From contig JAGXGE010000027.1 in assembly GCA_024637015.1 (NCBI GenBank), positions 1 through 49,682 on the forward strand: a stretch of DNA of 49,682 nt, given 5' to 3'. Positions 1 through 7,474 of the stretch are shown in pieces (position 1 is the first letter of the stretch; each line of letters opens with the position of its first letter). This DNA comes from Aequorivita sp. Lineage in GTDB: Bacteria; Bacteroidota; Bacteroidia; Flavobacteriales; Flavobacteriaceae. Under the pieces are notes generated by a model, which saw only the letters and a list, made by a program, of their open reading frames with translations, did not search any database and was not told where the DNA came from. The position numbers were made by a program, and so were the translations under genes.

Positions 1-25
1 CAGCATATGGCAAATAGCTAAAACT

Positions 26-131
26 AAGGTGGTTATAGCGACGGGGCTCACCTCTTACCTTTCCGAACAGAGAAGTTAAGCCCGTTTGCGCCGATGGTAC
101 TGCATCCTGTGGGAGAGTAGGTCGCCGCCTT
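26..131 (+). rRNA. rrf: 5S ribosomal RNA
   Basis: The sequence carries the conserved 5S core: CCGAACAGAGAAGTTAAGC in loop B/helix III, then GATGGTACTGC and TGGGAGAGTAGGTCGCCGCC. The termini close as helix I: AAGGTGGT (26-33) pairs with GCCGCCTT (124-131), including two G-U pairs. About 106 nt is close to the usual bacterial length; the exact ends may shift by a few bases. Bases 1-25 are the end of the 23S-5S spacer, so the 23S gene should lie just outside the window to the left. Confidence 0.95.
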
Positions 132-136
132 CCTTT

Positions 137-172
137 AAAGCTCCCTCCATGTATTTGGAGGGGGCTTTTTTT
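137..172 (+). terminator. Intrinsic terminator of the rRNA operon
   Basis: AAAGCTCCCTCC (137-148) pairs with GGAGGGGGCTTT around an 8-nt loop and is followed by a T run. It begins six bases after 5S, as expected for the end of an rrn operon. Confidence 0.9.
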
Positions 173-551
173 ATGGAAAAAGAGGACTGAAACTCCATTA
201 CGGTCTTAGCAAAGCCCTTTTTTCTAGTCTAATTGGTCTGCTACTCTAATGTGCTGATTTATTTAAAGGGCTATTAAAACCTATGGAACAAATCGTCATA
301 TATAAAACTTCCTTTCCTGTAGTATTTATCGAAAAGTAAAAGTCTATTACTGAGTGGATACTCAATGGTATGAATGTGAAGGGATGCCTTTGTTCTTTAA
401 GAATGATTTTCATACATCATTCATAGTGTATTGTAAATGAAATATTTACTATTAATTCTTCAGTTTTTAAAATCACTCCTGTTTTCCAAAATATCTTTCT
501 TGTTTCATATAACAATATTTTATATCTTAACTCAATATAAATAAGATAATT
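173..551. other. Gene-free gap between the rRNA operon and the first protein gene
   Basis: I see no convincing gene here. The stretch is AT-rich. It holds an 8-bp inverted repeat, AGCCCTTT (213-220) and AAAGGGCT (265-272), 44 bases apart, of unknown meaning. A weak promoter candidate for the gene at 552 is TTG at 500-502 with TATATCTT at 521-528, which matches the Bacteroidota -7 box TAnnTTTG poorly. Confidence 0.5.
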
Positions 552-1895
552 ATGAAAACCTTTACTTCACTTAAAAGTGTAATTTCACTACTTTTAATTT
601 TAATAGTTGTATCAGTATCTGCACAGGAACGGATTGCTGTTATACAGGACTCACAGGTGCGATTACTTGATACCGACAATGGCGATATAATTAATCCATC
701 ATTTATTTCTTTGGATTCTGGAACTCCAAAAGCATTAATTCAAGTGGCGGATGAAATTTGGATTGCATACCAATTGGCAGACAAAATAGAGCGGTATGAT
801 CTTGATGGAAATCTTTTGAGTACAATTAATACTGGTATGGACAATATTCGAGGTTTATCCATTGTGAATGGAACTGAGGTATGGTTGTGTAATTCTGGAA
901 CTAATAATGGCGCGCCTGGTGAAGCTATTATCCGCTTTGATTTTAGCGGTAATAACTTAGGTTTTTTTAATACAACACCCCAATCAGACTCACCATTTGA
1001 TATTATTGATAATGGTGATGGAGAAGTGTATATTTCATATAGTGGAACCAGTAATATTGAGAGACGGGATTACAATGGTGCTTTTTTGGGGAATATTGTT
1101 GAGCAGGGTGTAGTTAATTTTGTCCAACAAATAGAAATTGAAGAACCAGGTGTGATTTTGGCGGCCGTATTTAGTATTATAAGTGGCGGAAATCAGAATG
1201 GCTTATATCGTTTTTCTGAAACTGACGGTTCTATAATTGATTATTGGAGCTTAGGTAATTTAAGAGGAGTTGCCAAACTTGGAAACGGAGATATTTTGTG
1301 GTCTAGTGGTGCTGGAATAAGTAAATTAAATCCAGATACAGGCGTGAGTGTTTTAATAAATAGTGGTACGACACAATATTTTGGAAGACTCAATCTGGAC
1401 GGTTGTGTAACACCAGCTACTCCTACTGGGGATTCTATGCAAACTTTTGTGCAGGGAGCAACATTGGCCGATATTGTTGTAGATCCAACAGATGTTACTT
1501 GGTTTGCTACTGAAGCAGACGCAATGAACAACACCAATCCATTGCCTTTAAATACTCTTTTAGAGAACGGGCAAACCTATTACGCAGTAAATATTGTTGA
1601 CGGGTGTTTAAGCGATCCTTTTGCTGTAACTGTAACAGTTACTTTAAGCACTACCGAGTTTAACGATACTAATTTTAGCTATTACCCAAATCCTGCCCGC
1701 GATATATTGACACTAAAGCATACGGCTATAATTTCTGAAATTTCTGTCAATAATTTATTGGGACAGAATTTACTCAATACACATCCCCAGACTTCTGAAG
1801 TAGAACTGGACTTATCCTTTTTGCCTAAAGGTATTTACTTAATAACCCTGAGGGCTAGTGAAAATATGACAACAATTAAAATTATTAAAGAATAA
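552..1895 (+). CDS. T9SS type A sorting domain-containing secreted protein
   Basis: Predicted secreted protein of 447 aa. A Sec signal peptide covers about residues 1-25 (hydrophobic core, end SVSAQ). Residues about 27-280 contain repeated short blades of the form YDLDGN, FDFSGN and RDYNGAF, suggesting an NHL or SMP-30-like beta-propeller. Residues about 283-365 resemble the Ig-like modules of Bacteroidota surface proteins. The last 70 residues form a type A T9SS sorting domain, with YYPNPARD near the start and PKGIYLITLR near the end. Family knowledge says this tail directs export by the type IX system and is then removed. The ligand or substrate is not recognisable. It is followed by a strong terminator and stands alone as a transcription unit. 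Confidence 0.88.
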   Translation: MKTFTSLKSVISLLLILIVVSVSAQERIAVIQDSQVRLLDTDNGDIINPSFISLDSGTPKALIQVADEIWIAYQLADKIERYDLDGNLLSTINTGMDNIRGLSIVNGTEVWLCNSGTNNGAPGEAIIRFDFSGNNLGFFNTTPQSDSPFDIIDNGDGEVYISYSGTSNIERRDYNGAFLGNIVEQGVVNFVQQIEIEEPGVILAAVFSIISGGNQNGLYRFSETDGSIIDYWSLGNLRGVAKLGNGDILWSSGAGISKLNPDTGVSVLINSGTTQYFGRLNLDGCVTPATPTGDSMQTFVQGATLADIVVDPTDVTWFATEADAMNNTNPLPLNTLLENGQTYYAVNIVDGCLSDPFAVTVTVTLSTTEFNDTNFSYYPNPARDILTLKHTAIISEISVNNLLGQNLLNTHPQTSEVELDLSFLPKGIYLITLRASENMTTIKIIKE

Positions 1896-1914
1896 CCAAT
1901 ATATTGAATATTAT

Positions 1915-1949
1915 GAAAAAAGGCTGCCATTTACTGGCAGCTTTTTTTT
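1915..1949. terminator. Bidirectional intrinsic terminator
   Basis: GCTGCCA (1923-1929) pairs with TGGCAGC (1935-1941) around a 5-nt loop, with an A run before and a T8 run after. It lies between two convergent genes and can serve both. Confidence 0.92.
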
Positions 1950-2049
1950 ATACATACCCAGTCAAAAATTGTTGTAACCAATGCTAATGTAAAATATTGA
2001 AAACATTCAGTGTTCTCGTATTCTCTCGGAAATTATACAAAGCTTTAAA

Positions 2050-2718
2050 TTATAAAAAATAGGCTATAACCACTGCCACAACTACCGCTGTCATTTTGGT
2101 AAGATTGAATTTATGGTTTTTTGAACTTTCAAAAAGAATTGTGGTTGAAACGTGAAGAAATATACCAATAACAACTGCAGTTATTTCAGTTTCATAGTGA
2201 TGAACAATGTTGTAGTTTGTGGAAATAAAACTGCTTAATGGTGTCATCAAAGCAAAAAAGAATAGAAAGAATAGAGTTGTAGACCTACGATAGCCAGCCG
2301 TTATAAAAAAGAAAGATAAAATTATTGCTACCGGAATTTTATGAATTATTATGGCAAGCAACAAATTATTTTCTTCTGAAATTGGAAAACCTTCCATAAA
2401 GGCGTGAATGCTGAGACTCACAAACAATATCCAAGGGAAATGCTTTGCTTCGGAATGTAGATGAACATGCCCGTGCTCTGCGCCTTTGGAAAAGAACTCG
2501 AGGAATATCTGCAATAAAATACCTAGCATTATATAAACGCCAATACTTTTCGATGGTGTTTCAAAGACCTCCGGCAATAGCTCAAATACGGTAATTGATA
2601 GAAGAAATGCCCCACTGAAAGCAAGGAAAACTTCCATATTGCGCAATTCCTTTTTCTTTAGGAATAAAGCAATGAAATAGCCTATGGCTACAGCCAAAAA
2701 AAGCAATAAATAACTCAT
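2050..2718 (-). CDS. ZIP family metal transporter
   Basis: Inner-membrane protein of 222 aa with about seven or eight hydrophobic segments, likely importing zinc or another divalent cation. A histidine-rich cytoplasmic-type loop (EHGHVHLH, residues 81-88) and the TM4 signature HAFMEG (His105, Glu109, Gly110) fit the ZIP family. The TM5 signature, usually H-x-x-P-E-G, reads HKIPVA (126-131), so the usual glutamate is valine. A longer frame opens at TTG 2721, but ATG at 2718 is preferred; it shares one base with the stop of the upstream methyltransferase gene, which indicates translational coupling. Metal specificity cannot be read from the sequence. Confidence 0.85.
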   Translation of the reverse strand: MSYLLLFLAVAIGYFIALFLKKKELRNMEVFLAFSGAFLLSITVFELLPEVFETPSKSIGVYIMLGILLQIFLEFFSKGAEHGHVHLHSEAKHFPWILFVSLSIHAFMEGFPISEENNLLLAIIIHKIPVAIILSFFFITAGYRRSTTLFFLFFFALMTPLSSFISTNYNIVHHYETEITAVVIGIFLHVSTTILFESSKNHKFNLTKMTAVVVAVVIAYFL

Positions 2719-3449
2719 CAATTAAAAATTAGTATTAATCTTTCGGAAGTGTTTCTATCAAAATCATTGAGTTGATAATCACCGAAAATGTGTTTTAATT
2801 CAACTTTTGCTTCTTTAAAGTAGGCTTTAAAATCTTCCAAAGTCAAAGCTTTTACACGCTCTGTATAAAAATAGTCTTTTCCTTTATCATTAAAACGTAT
2901 GTCTTTTACGATATAACCATCTTCAACGTATTTTTCAATATGAAAATCAATATCGCCCACTTTCTTTTCCTCTGAAGGAACTAATTTCTTAATTGCTAAC
3001 TCAACGTTCAAAAAATCAATAACCCCATACCCAGTTGTTTTTAACTCAGCCTTTATAGATTTGATAGTTCGTAGATTATCAATTTCGCTTTCAAAGTACC
3101 CAAAGCTCGTAAAAAGATTAAAAACTGCATCAAACTGTTTCGGATAGGGCAAACACATATCGTGCACTTCAAAATGGAGCTTTGGTTGTTCATATTGCTT
3201 GGCATCGTTAATACTTTCTTTGGAAAGATCAACTCCGGTAACGTCAAAACCTTGCTTATATAAATATTTAGAATGTCGACCTCGCCCACAGGCAAGATCC
3301 AGAATAGTGTCATTTTTTTGCAGCTTCAAATAGTTAGTAAGTGTATTCATAAATAACGCCGCCTCCCTGTGGCCTCTATCTTTATAGAGCTGATGGTAAT
3401 AGGGCGTATTGAACCACGAAGCATACCAATTGTCCTTTTCTTTTTGCAT
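2718..3449 (-). CDS. Class I SAM-dependent methyltransferase
   Basis: Soluble protein of 243 aa. Motif I, DLACGRG (51-57), and the acidic residue of GVDLS (about 73) form the SAM-binding site of the Rossmann-type methyltransferase fold. The N-terminus (WYASWFNTPYYHQLYKDRGH) resembles small-molecule methyltransferases of COG2226 type found across Bacteroidota. The substrate is unknown. It is the first gene of a two-gene unit with the ZIP transporter. A possible -7 box TATTTTAG lies about 23 bases upstream of its start, in a region shared with the divergent THUMP gene. Confidence 0.85.
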   Translation of the reverse strand: MQKEKDNWYASWFNTPYYHQLYKDRGHREAALFMNTLTNYLKLQKNDTILDLACGRGRHSKYLYKQGFDVTGVDLSKESINDAKQYEQPKLHFEVHDMCLPYPKQFDAVFNLFTSFGYFESEIDNLRTIKSIKAELKTTGYGVIDFLNVELAIKKLVPSEEKKVGDIDFHIEKYVEDGYIVKDIRFNDKGKDYFYTERVKALTLEDFKAYFKEAKVELKHIFGDYQLNDFDRNTSERLILIFN

Positions 3450-3454
3450 ACTTA

Positions 3455-3486
3455 TTGTTTCACCCTGCTAAAATACTGTATTTTTG
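3455..3486 (+). promoter_or_regulatory. Bacteroidota-type promoter of the THUMP methyltransferase gene
   Basis: TTG at 3455-3457 and a perfect TAnnTTTG box, TATTTTTG, at 3479-3486 are 21 bases apart. The start site predicted about 5 bases beyond the box leaves a short leader before ATG 3508. The box covers the TTG codon at 3484, which rules out that codon as the start. Confidence 0.65.
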
Positions 3487-3507
3487 CAGGAAATCTGTTT
3501 ATATATT

Positions 3508-4665
3508 ATGGTAAAGAATTTTAAAATGGTTGCCAAAACCCTTTTTGGTATGGAAGAACTTCTCGCACAGGAACTTCGCCAATTGGGCGCTTCATCTATT
3601 GAAATCGGTATTAGAAACGTTTCTTTTGAAGGCGATACCGGATTTATGTACAAAGCAAATTTATGTTGCAGAACCGCTATTAAAATCCTGAAACCAATCA
3701 CTGCCTTCAATATTTTTACTGAAGAAGACCTTTACAAGAAAATATATGAAATGCCGTGGGAAAATTATATGGATGTGAAAGGAGCATTAGCGGTAAACGC
3801 TACAGTTTTTTCTGATGTCTTCACACATTCACAATATATCGCACTTAAAACTAAAGATGCAATCGTTGACCGTTTTCGCGATAGGGAAGGAGTGCGTCCA
3901 GATGTAGACTTGGACCATCCCACACTTCGCATCAATATTCACATTGATAGAAATATTTGTACCGTTTCACTGGACAGTTCTGGGGAATCCCTGCACAAGC
4001 GCGGTTATAAAGTAGAAAGCACACTTGCGCCTATAAATGAAGTTTTGGCTGCAGGAATTATTATGCTTTCAGGATGGCAAGGTCAATGTAATTTCCTGGA
4101 CCCAATGTGTGGCGGTGGAACTATGCTAACCGAAGCTGCAATGATTGCGTGCAACATTCCGCCAAACTTAAACCGCGACGAATTCGGTTTTGAAACTTGG
4201 CCTGATTTTGATGTAGATCTTTATGAAAAAATTGAAGAAGCCGCACTCGCAAAAGTTCGAGATTTTCCACATAAAATTTATGGTTTTGATACCGACCCAG
4301 TAGCAATTAACAAGGCTAAGGAAAACATTAAAAGTGCTAATCTGCAGGATTTTATTGAAGTTAAGCAACAAGATTTCTTCCAAAGCGAAAAGGAGCAGGA
4401 CAAACCATTATATATTGTTTTCAACCCACCTTATGACGAGCGAATTTCGGTTAATGATATTGAAGAATTTTATAGTTCTATTGGCAATACCTTGAAACGC
4501 GGTTATCCTGGCACACAGGCCTGGATGATTACATCAAATATGGAAGCTTTGAAATTTGTTGGACTTCATCCTTCAAAAAAGATTAAGCTCTTTAACGGAA
4601 AACTGGAAGCGAAATTAGTGCGTTACGAAATGTATGAGGGTAGCAGGAAAGCCTCTAAACAGTAG
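3508..4665 (+). CDS. THUMP domain-containing class I SAM RNA methyltransferase (RlmL N-terminal-like)
   Basis: Cytoplasmic protein of 385 aa, homologous to the N2-guanine methyltransferase half of RlmL (COG0116/UPF0020). The N-terminal third is a THUMP RNA-binding region. The SAM-binding motif DPMCGGGT starts at about residue 198, and the catalytic motif NPPYDER starts at about 306. An NPPY motif is typical of enzymes that methylate exocyclic amines, here most likely a guanine of 23S rRNA. E. coli RlmL has an additional RlmK half, which is absent. The frame is open from TTG 3484, but ATG 3508 gives the usual start MVKNFKMVAKTLFG. It converges with DUF6048 with no visible terminator between them. 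Confidence 0.88.
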   Translation: MVKNFKMVAKTLFGMEELLAQELRQLGASSIEIGIRNVSFEGDTGFMYKANLCCRTAIKILKPITAFNIFTEEDLYKKIYEMPWENYMDVKGALAVNATVFSDVFTHSQYIALKTKDAIVDRFRDREGVRPDVDLDHPTLRINIHIDRNICTVSLDSSGESLHKRGYKVESTLAPINEVLAAGIIMLSGWQGQCNFLDPMCGGGTMLTEAAMIACNIPPNLNRDEFGFETWPDFDVDLYEKIEEAALAKVRDFPHKIYGFDTDPVAINKAKENIKSANLQDFIEVKQQDFFQSEKEQDKPLYIVFNPPYDERISVNDIEEFYSSIGNTLKRGYPGTQAWMITSNMEALKFVGLHPSKKIKLFNGKLEAKLVRYEMYEGSRKASKQ

Positions 4666-4691
4666 CTATTATTCAATTACAGTTTGAAATT

Positions 4692-5432
4692 TTATGGATT
4701 TTCTGTTTCAATTTTTGAAATCTCGGTTCGCTTAAAAATTGGAATTAAATACGAAATAGAGTATCCATAGCCTACTCCAAACTTACTGTAGTCATAGGTT
4801 CTATTGAAACCGGGAATATATAGGTTGGCGAAATTTTCAGGTTGGTCTTCCGTGATTTTTCTTTTAATTTGGGCATTTATTGAAAGGTAAAGGTTGTTGA
4901 ATATTTCGGTTTTTACGCCAATAATCACTTCGGCCCAATGTGCAGTCAAACCACTAAACTCTTGTGGTTCAGTTATAAGCTGTGATGGAAATGCAGGATT
5001 GTCTGTATAGATTCTGTAACTCAAAAGCTCCTGTTTAAAAGTTGAAAAACCATAGCGAAGTCCCAGAGTGATGGCATTCTCCATTCCCAACCAGTTTTCA
5101 TAAGCGTTATAATCAAAACCTATTTTGGCGTAGCTTCCGCTGGTTTTTGAGGTAACATAAGGTTCTATCCAATCTTTCTCTTCATTACCAAGTTCCAACG
5201 CGGCATAAAACTTTTTCGTCACCCTAAAATCGCCCATAATTTCAAAACCGGAATACCCATTTTCAACCAGGGTTCTTAAGGGTTTTGCCAAATCCACACC
5301 CACTCGTATCCCATATTTTTCAATTTTTGGAATTGTATCGTTGGATGTTTCATTTTTCTTTTGCGCCAACAAAATTTGGGCGCTACAAAAAAGACTAATG
5401 AAGAATAGTAAGGTGGGCTTCATTTTCATCAT
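4692..5432 (-). CDS. DUF6048 family outer-membrane protein
   Basis: Protein of 246 aa with a signal peptide ending at about residue 24 (ILLAQ). The rest has alternating hydrophobic and polar stretches rich in aromatic residues (for example FYAALELGNEEKDW and YGFSTFKQELLSY), as in a small outer-membrane beta-barrel. The combination with DUF6452 behind rlmD is one I recognise from Flavobacteriaceae and supports the DUF6048 assignment. Its function is not known. Its start lies 38 bases inside the DUF6452 gene, so translation is probably coupled. The start reads MMKMKP; ATG two codons further in is an equally possible start. Confidence 0.8.
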   Translation of the reverse strand: MMKMKPTLLFFISLFCSAQILLAQKKNETSNDTIPKIEKYGIRVGVDLAKPLRTLVENGYSGFEIMGDFRVTKKFYAALELGNEEKDWIEPYVTSKTSGSYAKIGFDYNAYENWLGMENAITLGLRYGFSTFKQELLSYRIYTDNPAFPSQLITEPQEFSGLTAHWAEVIIGVKTEIFNNLYLSINAQIKRKITEDQPENFANLYIPGFNRTYDYSKFGVGYGYSISYLIPIFKRTEISKIETENP

Positions 5433-5892
5433 TAATTGTGTCTCTATTTGTTATAATTTCTTGAATCCAGTTTTCAGTTCCTTCTTCCTCCAAAGTTGTT
5501 TCCAGATTGTCAAATTCTGTTTTAAACCCGCAGGCACGGGTTACATAACTATTATTGCGCTGGTAAACAAACACAATACTATCTACATTTATAATAGTAT
5601 CTGTAGTTGTTATTGTAGTTCGAATAAACTTGTATTTTGTTGTGTCAGAATTTGTGTTAAGCGGAATAGCAATGGAATCTGTGGTAGTTCGTGCTAAAAC
5701 CTCGACCGAATCCGTATAATTTGTTATAATACTTAAACCAACCACTTGTTTGCGGTTTGCAGGATTCACAATATCATTAAAAGTAATTATCAAATTAGGC
5801 GTAGTGGCCGTTCCTTCTGGACAGATATCATCCTTTGTACAGCCTTTGAAGGCGAAGATTATAAGGATGAGTACAATTATTCTTTTAATCAT
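5395..5892 (-). CDS. DUF6452 family lipoprotein
   Basis: Protein of 165 aa with a lipoprotein signal: hydrophobic stretch and Cys18 in the lipobox AFKGC. The mature part begins CTKDDICPEG and contains a threonine-rich beta region with two further cysteines expected to lie in the periplasm or at the outer membrane. It sits 26 bases downstream of rlmD and overlaps DUF6048 by 38 bases, forming a three-gene unit. The role is unknown; pairing with a barrel protein suggests the two work as an envelope complex, which is inference. Confidence 0.8.
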   Translation of the reverse strand: MIKRIIVLILIIFAFKGCTKDDICPEGTATTPNLIITFNDIVNPANRKQVVGLSIITNYTDSVEVLARTTTDSIAIPLNTNSDTTKYKFIRTTITTTDTIINVDSIVFVYQRNNSYVTRACGFKTEFDNLETTLEEEGTENWIQEIITNRDTINDENEAHLTILH

Positions 5893-5918
5893 ATTTTAAT
5901 TTTCGTTTTCAGAAAAAA

Positions 5919-7328
5919 TCAGCGCTTCTCCAAAAGTACAACATTTTCCACGTGATGCGTCTGCGGAAACATATCTACTGGTTGCACCTTTATCACTTTA
6001 TATTTTGAATCCAATAGCGCTAAGTCACGTGCTTGGGTCGCGCTGTTGCAACTTACATACACAATTTTTTCAGCACCCAAATTCAATAATTGCGTAACAA
6101 CATCAGCATGCATGCCATCTCGCGGTGGGTCTGTAATAACAACGTCTGGTTTTCCGTGGGTATTTATGAATTCTTCATTGAAAACCTTTTTCATATCGCC
6201 CACGTAGAATTCAACGTTTTCAATATTATTTAATTGCGCGTTTTGTTTTGCAGCTACAATTGCGTCCGGCACAGCTTCAACACCAATTACTTTCTTCGCT
6301 TTTTTAGCGACGAATTGCGCAATAGTTCCGGTTCCCGTGTAAAGATCATAAACCAGTTCATTTCCGCTTAAGCCTGCAAAATCGCGGGTTATTTTATAAA
6401 GCTCATACGCTTGCTCGCTATTGGTTTGGTAAAACGATTTGGCGTTTATTTTAAATTTCAAGCCTTCCATTTCTTCAAAAATATGATCCCTTCCGTAGAA
6501 AAGTTCTATTTCCTGATCATACAGGGTATCGTTTCCTTTGGAATTGATTACATATAAAAGAGAAGTAATCTGCGGAAATTCTTCAGCAACAGCTTTCAGC
6601 AATAATTTTCTATTCGCTTCATCTTCGTGAAAAAACTGCAACAAAACCATCACTTGGCCAGTAGAAGTGGTGCGGATCATCAAAGTCCGTAAAAACCCCT
6701 CCTGATTCCTAGTATTGAAGAAAGATAGTTTTAATTCTTCCGCTTTTGCTTTAATAAAATCACGGATTGCATTACTTGGATCGGCTTGAAGGTAGCAGAT
6801 TTCCAAATCCAAAATTTTGTCCCACATTCCAGGAATGTGGAAACCTAAAGCATTTCGGTTTTCTATTACTTCATCGCTTTTAATCTGTTCCAGCGTCAGC
6901 CATTTGTTGTCGCTAAAGGAAAACTCCATTTTGTTGCGATAGAAATATTGCTTTTCGGAACCGAGGATTAGTTGAAACTCGGGCAATTCTATTTTACCGA
7001 TGCGCTGCAGGTTTTGTTCAATTTCTTTTTGCTTATAAAAAAGCTGATGTTCATAGCCAAGATTTTGCCATTTGCAGCCACCACAAGTCCCGAAATGTGG
7101 ACAAACAGGCTCTACTCTTTTTTCGGAATATTTTGAAACCGAAAGTACGGAAGCTTCATAAAACGCTTTTTTCTTTTTGAAAGTTTGTACCGTTACAACA
7201 TCGCCCGGAACGGCATTATTAATAAAAACAATCCTTCCGTCAGGAGCTTTGGCAACGGCTTTCCCTTTTGCCCCAGCATCAATCACTTCGAGGTTCTCAA
7301 AAATCACTCTGTTATTTTTTCTAGCCAT
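5919..7328 (-). CDS. rlmD: 23S rRNA (uracil(1939)-C(5))-methyltransferase RlmD
   Basis: Enzyme of 469 aa (RumA/TrmA family) that methylates C5 of a uridine in 23S rRNA using SAM. An N-terminal TRAM domain spans about residues 5-62. Cys76, Cys82 and Cys85 (CPHFGTCGGC) with a later cysteine form the iron-sulfur cluster site. The C-terminal domain has the SAM motif YDLYTGTGTIAQ, the DPPRDG motif and the catalytic cysteine in YVSCNSATQARDL. Other TrmA-type uracil methyltransferases are possible targets within the same family. It heads an operon with DUF6452 and DUF6048. A perfect -7 box lies five bases before its ATG, predicting a leaderless transcript. Confidence 0.9.
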   Translation of the reverse strand: MARKNNRVIFENLEVIDAGAKGKAVAKAPDGRIVFINNAVPGDVVTVQTFKKKKAFYEASVLSVSKYSEKRVEPVCPHFGTCGGCKWQNLGYEHQLFYKQKEIEQNLQRIGKIELPEFQLILGSEKQYFYRNKMEFSFSDNKWLTLEQIKSDEVIENRNALGFHIPGMWDKILDLEICYLQADPSNAIRDFIKAKAEELKLSFFNTRNQEGFLRTLMIRTTSTGQVMVLLQFFHEDEANRKLLLKAVAEEFPQITSLLYVINSKGNDTLYDQEIELFYGRDHIFEEMEGLKFKINAKSFYQTNSEQAYELYKITRDFAGLSGNELVYDLYTGTGTIAQFVAKKAKKVIGVEAVPDAIVAAKQNAQLNNIENVEFYVGDMKKVFNEEFINTHGKPDVVITDPPRDGMHADVVTQLLNLGAEKIVYVSCNSATQARDLALLDSKYKVIKVQPVDMFPQTHHVENVVLLEKR

Positions 7329-7333
7329 AGGCG

Positions 7334-7341
7334 CAAAAATA
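7334..7341 (-). promoter_or_regulatory. -7 box (TATTTTTG) directly before rlmD
   Basis: A perfect match to TAnnTTTG ends five bases before the rlmD start codon, so the predicted transcription start falls at or next to the ATG. No clear TTG -33 element is seen at the expected distance. Confidence 0.5.
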
Positions 7342-7412
7342 GCATAATTGTTAAGTTTAAATCCTGTTAAGGCTTCAAAAATTGTGGGATTAATTTAGTA
7401 ATTTGCAAGCCA

Positions 7413-7429
7413 CGGAGGATTCCGCTCCG
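7413..7429 (+). promoter_or_regulatory. Small hairpin in the rocD leader
   Basis: CGGAG (7413-7417) and CTCCG (7425-7429) enclose a 7-base loop about 45 bases before the rocD start. The right half contains ATTCCGCTCCG, which recurs in inverted orientation in the cysteine desulfurase leader at 12708-12718. It may be a regulatory RNA element or a short dispersed repeat. Confidence 0.35.
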
Positions 7430-7474
7430 AAAAGCAGGAATCAATTATATTTTACTTCAAATTATTACAATCTT

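Noticed and set aside
3484-3507. TTG start 24 bases upstream of the THUMP methyltransferase ATG
   Set aside because: The codon is part of a perfect -7 box, so it would not be in the mRNA, and the extra residues do not belong to the family's N-terminus.
7403-7474. TTG-initiated N-terminal extension of RocD
   Set aside because: The extra 24 residues are translated from the leader hairpin and do not resemble an aminotransferase N-terminus.
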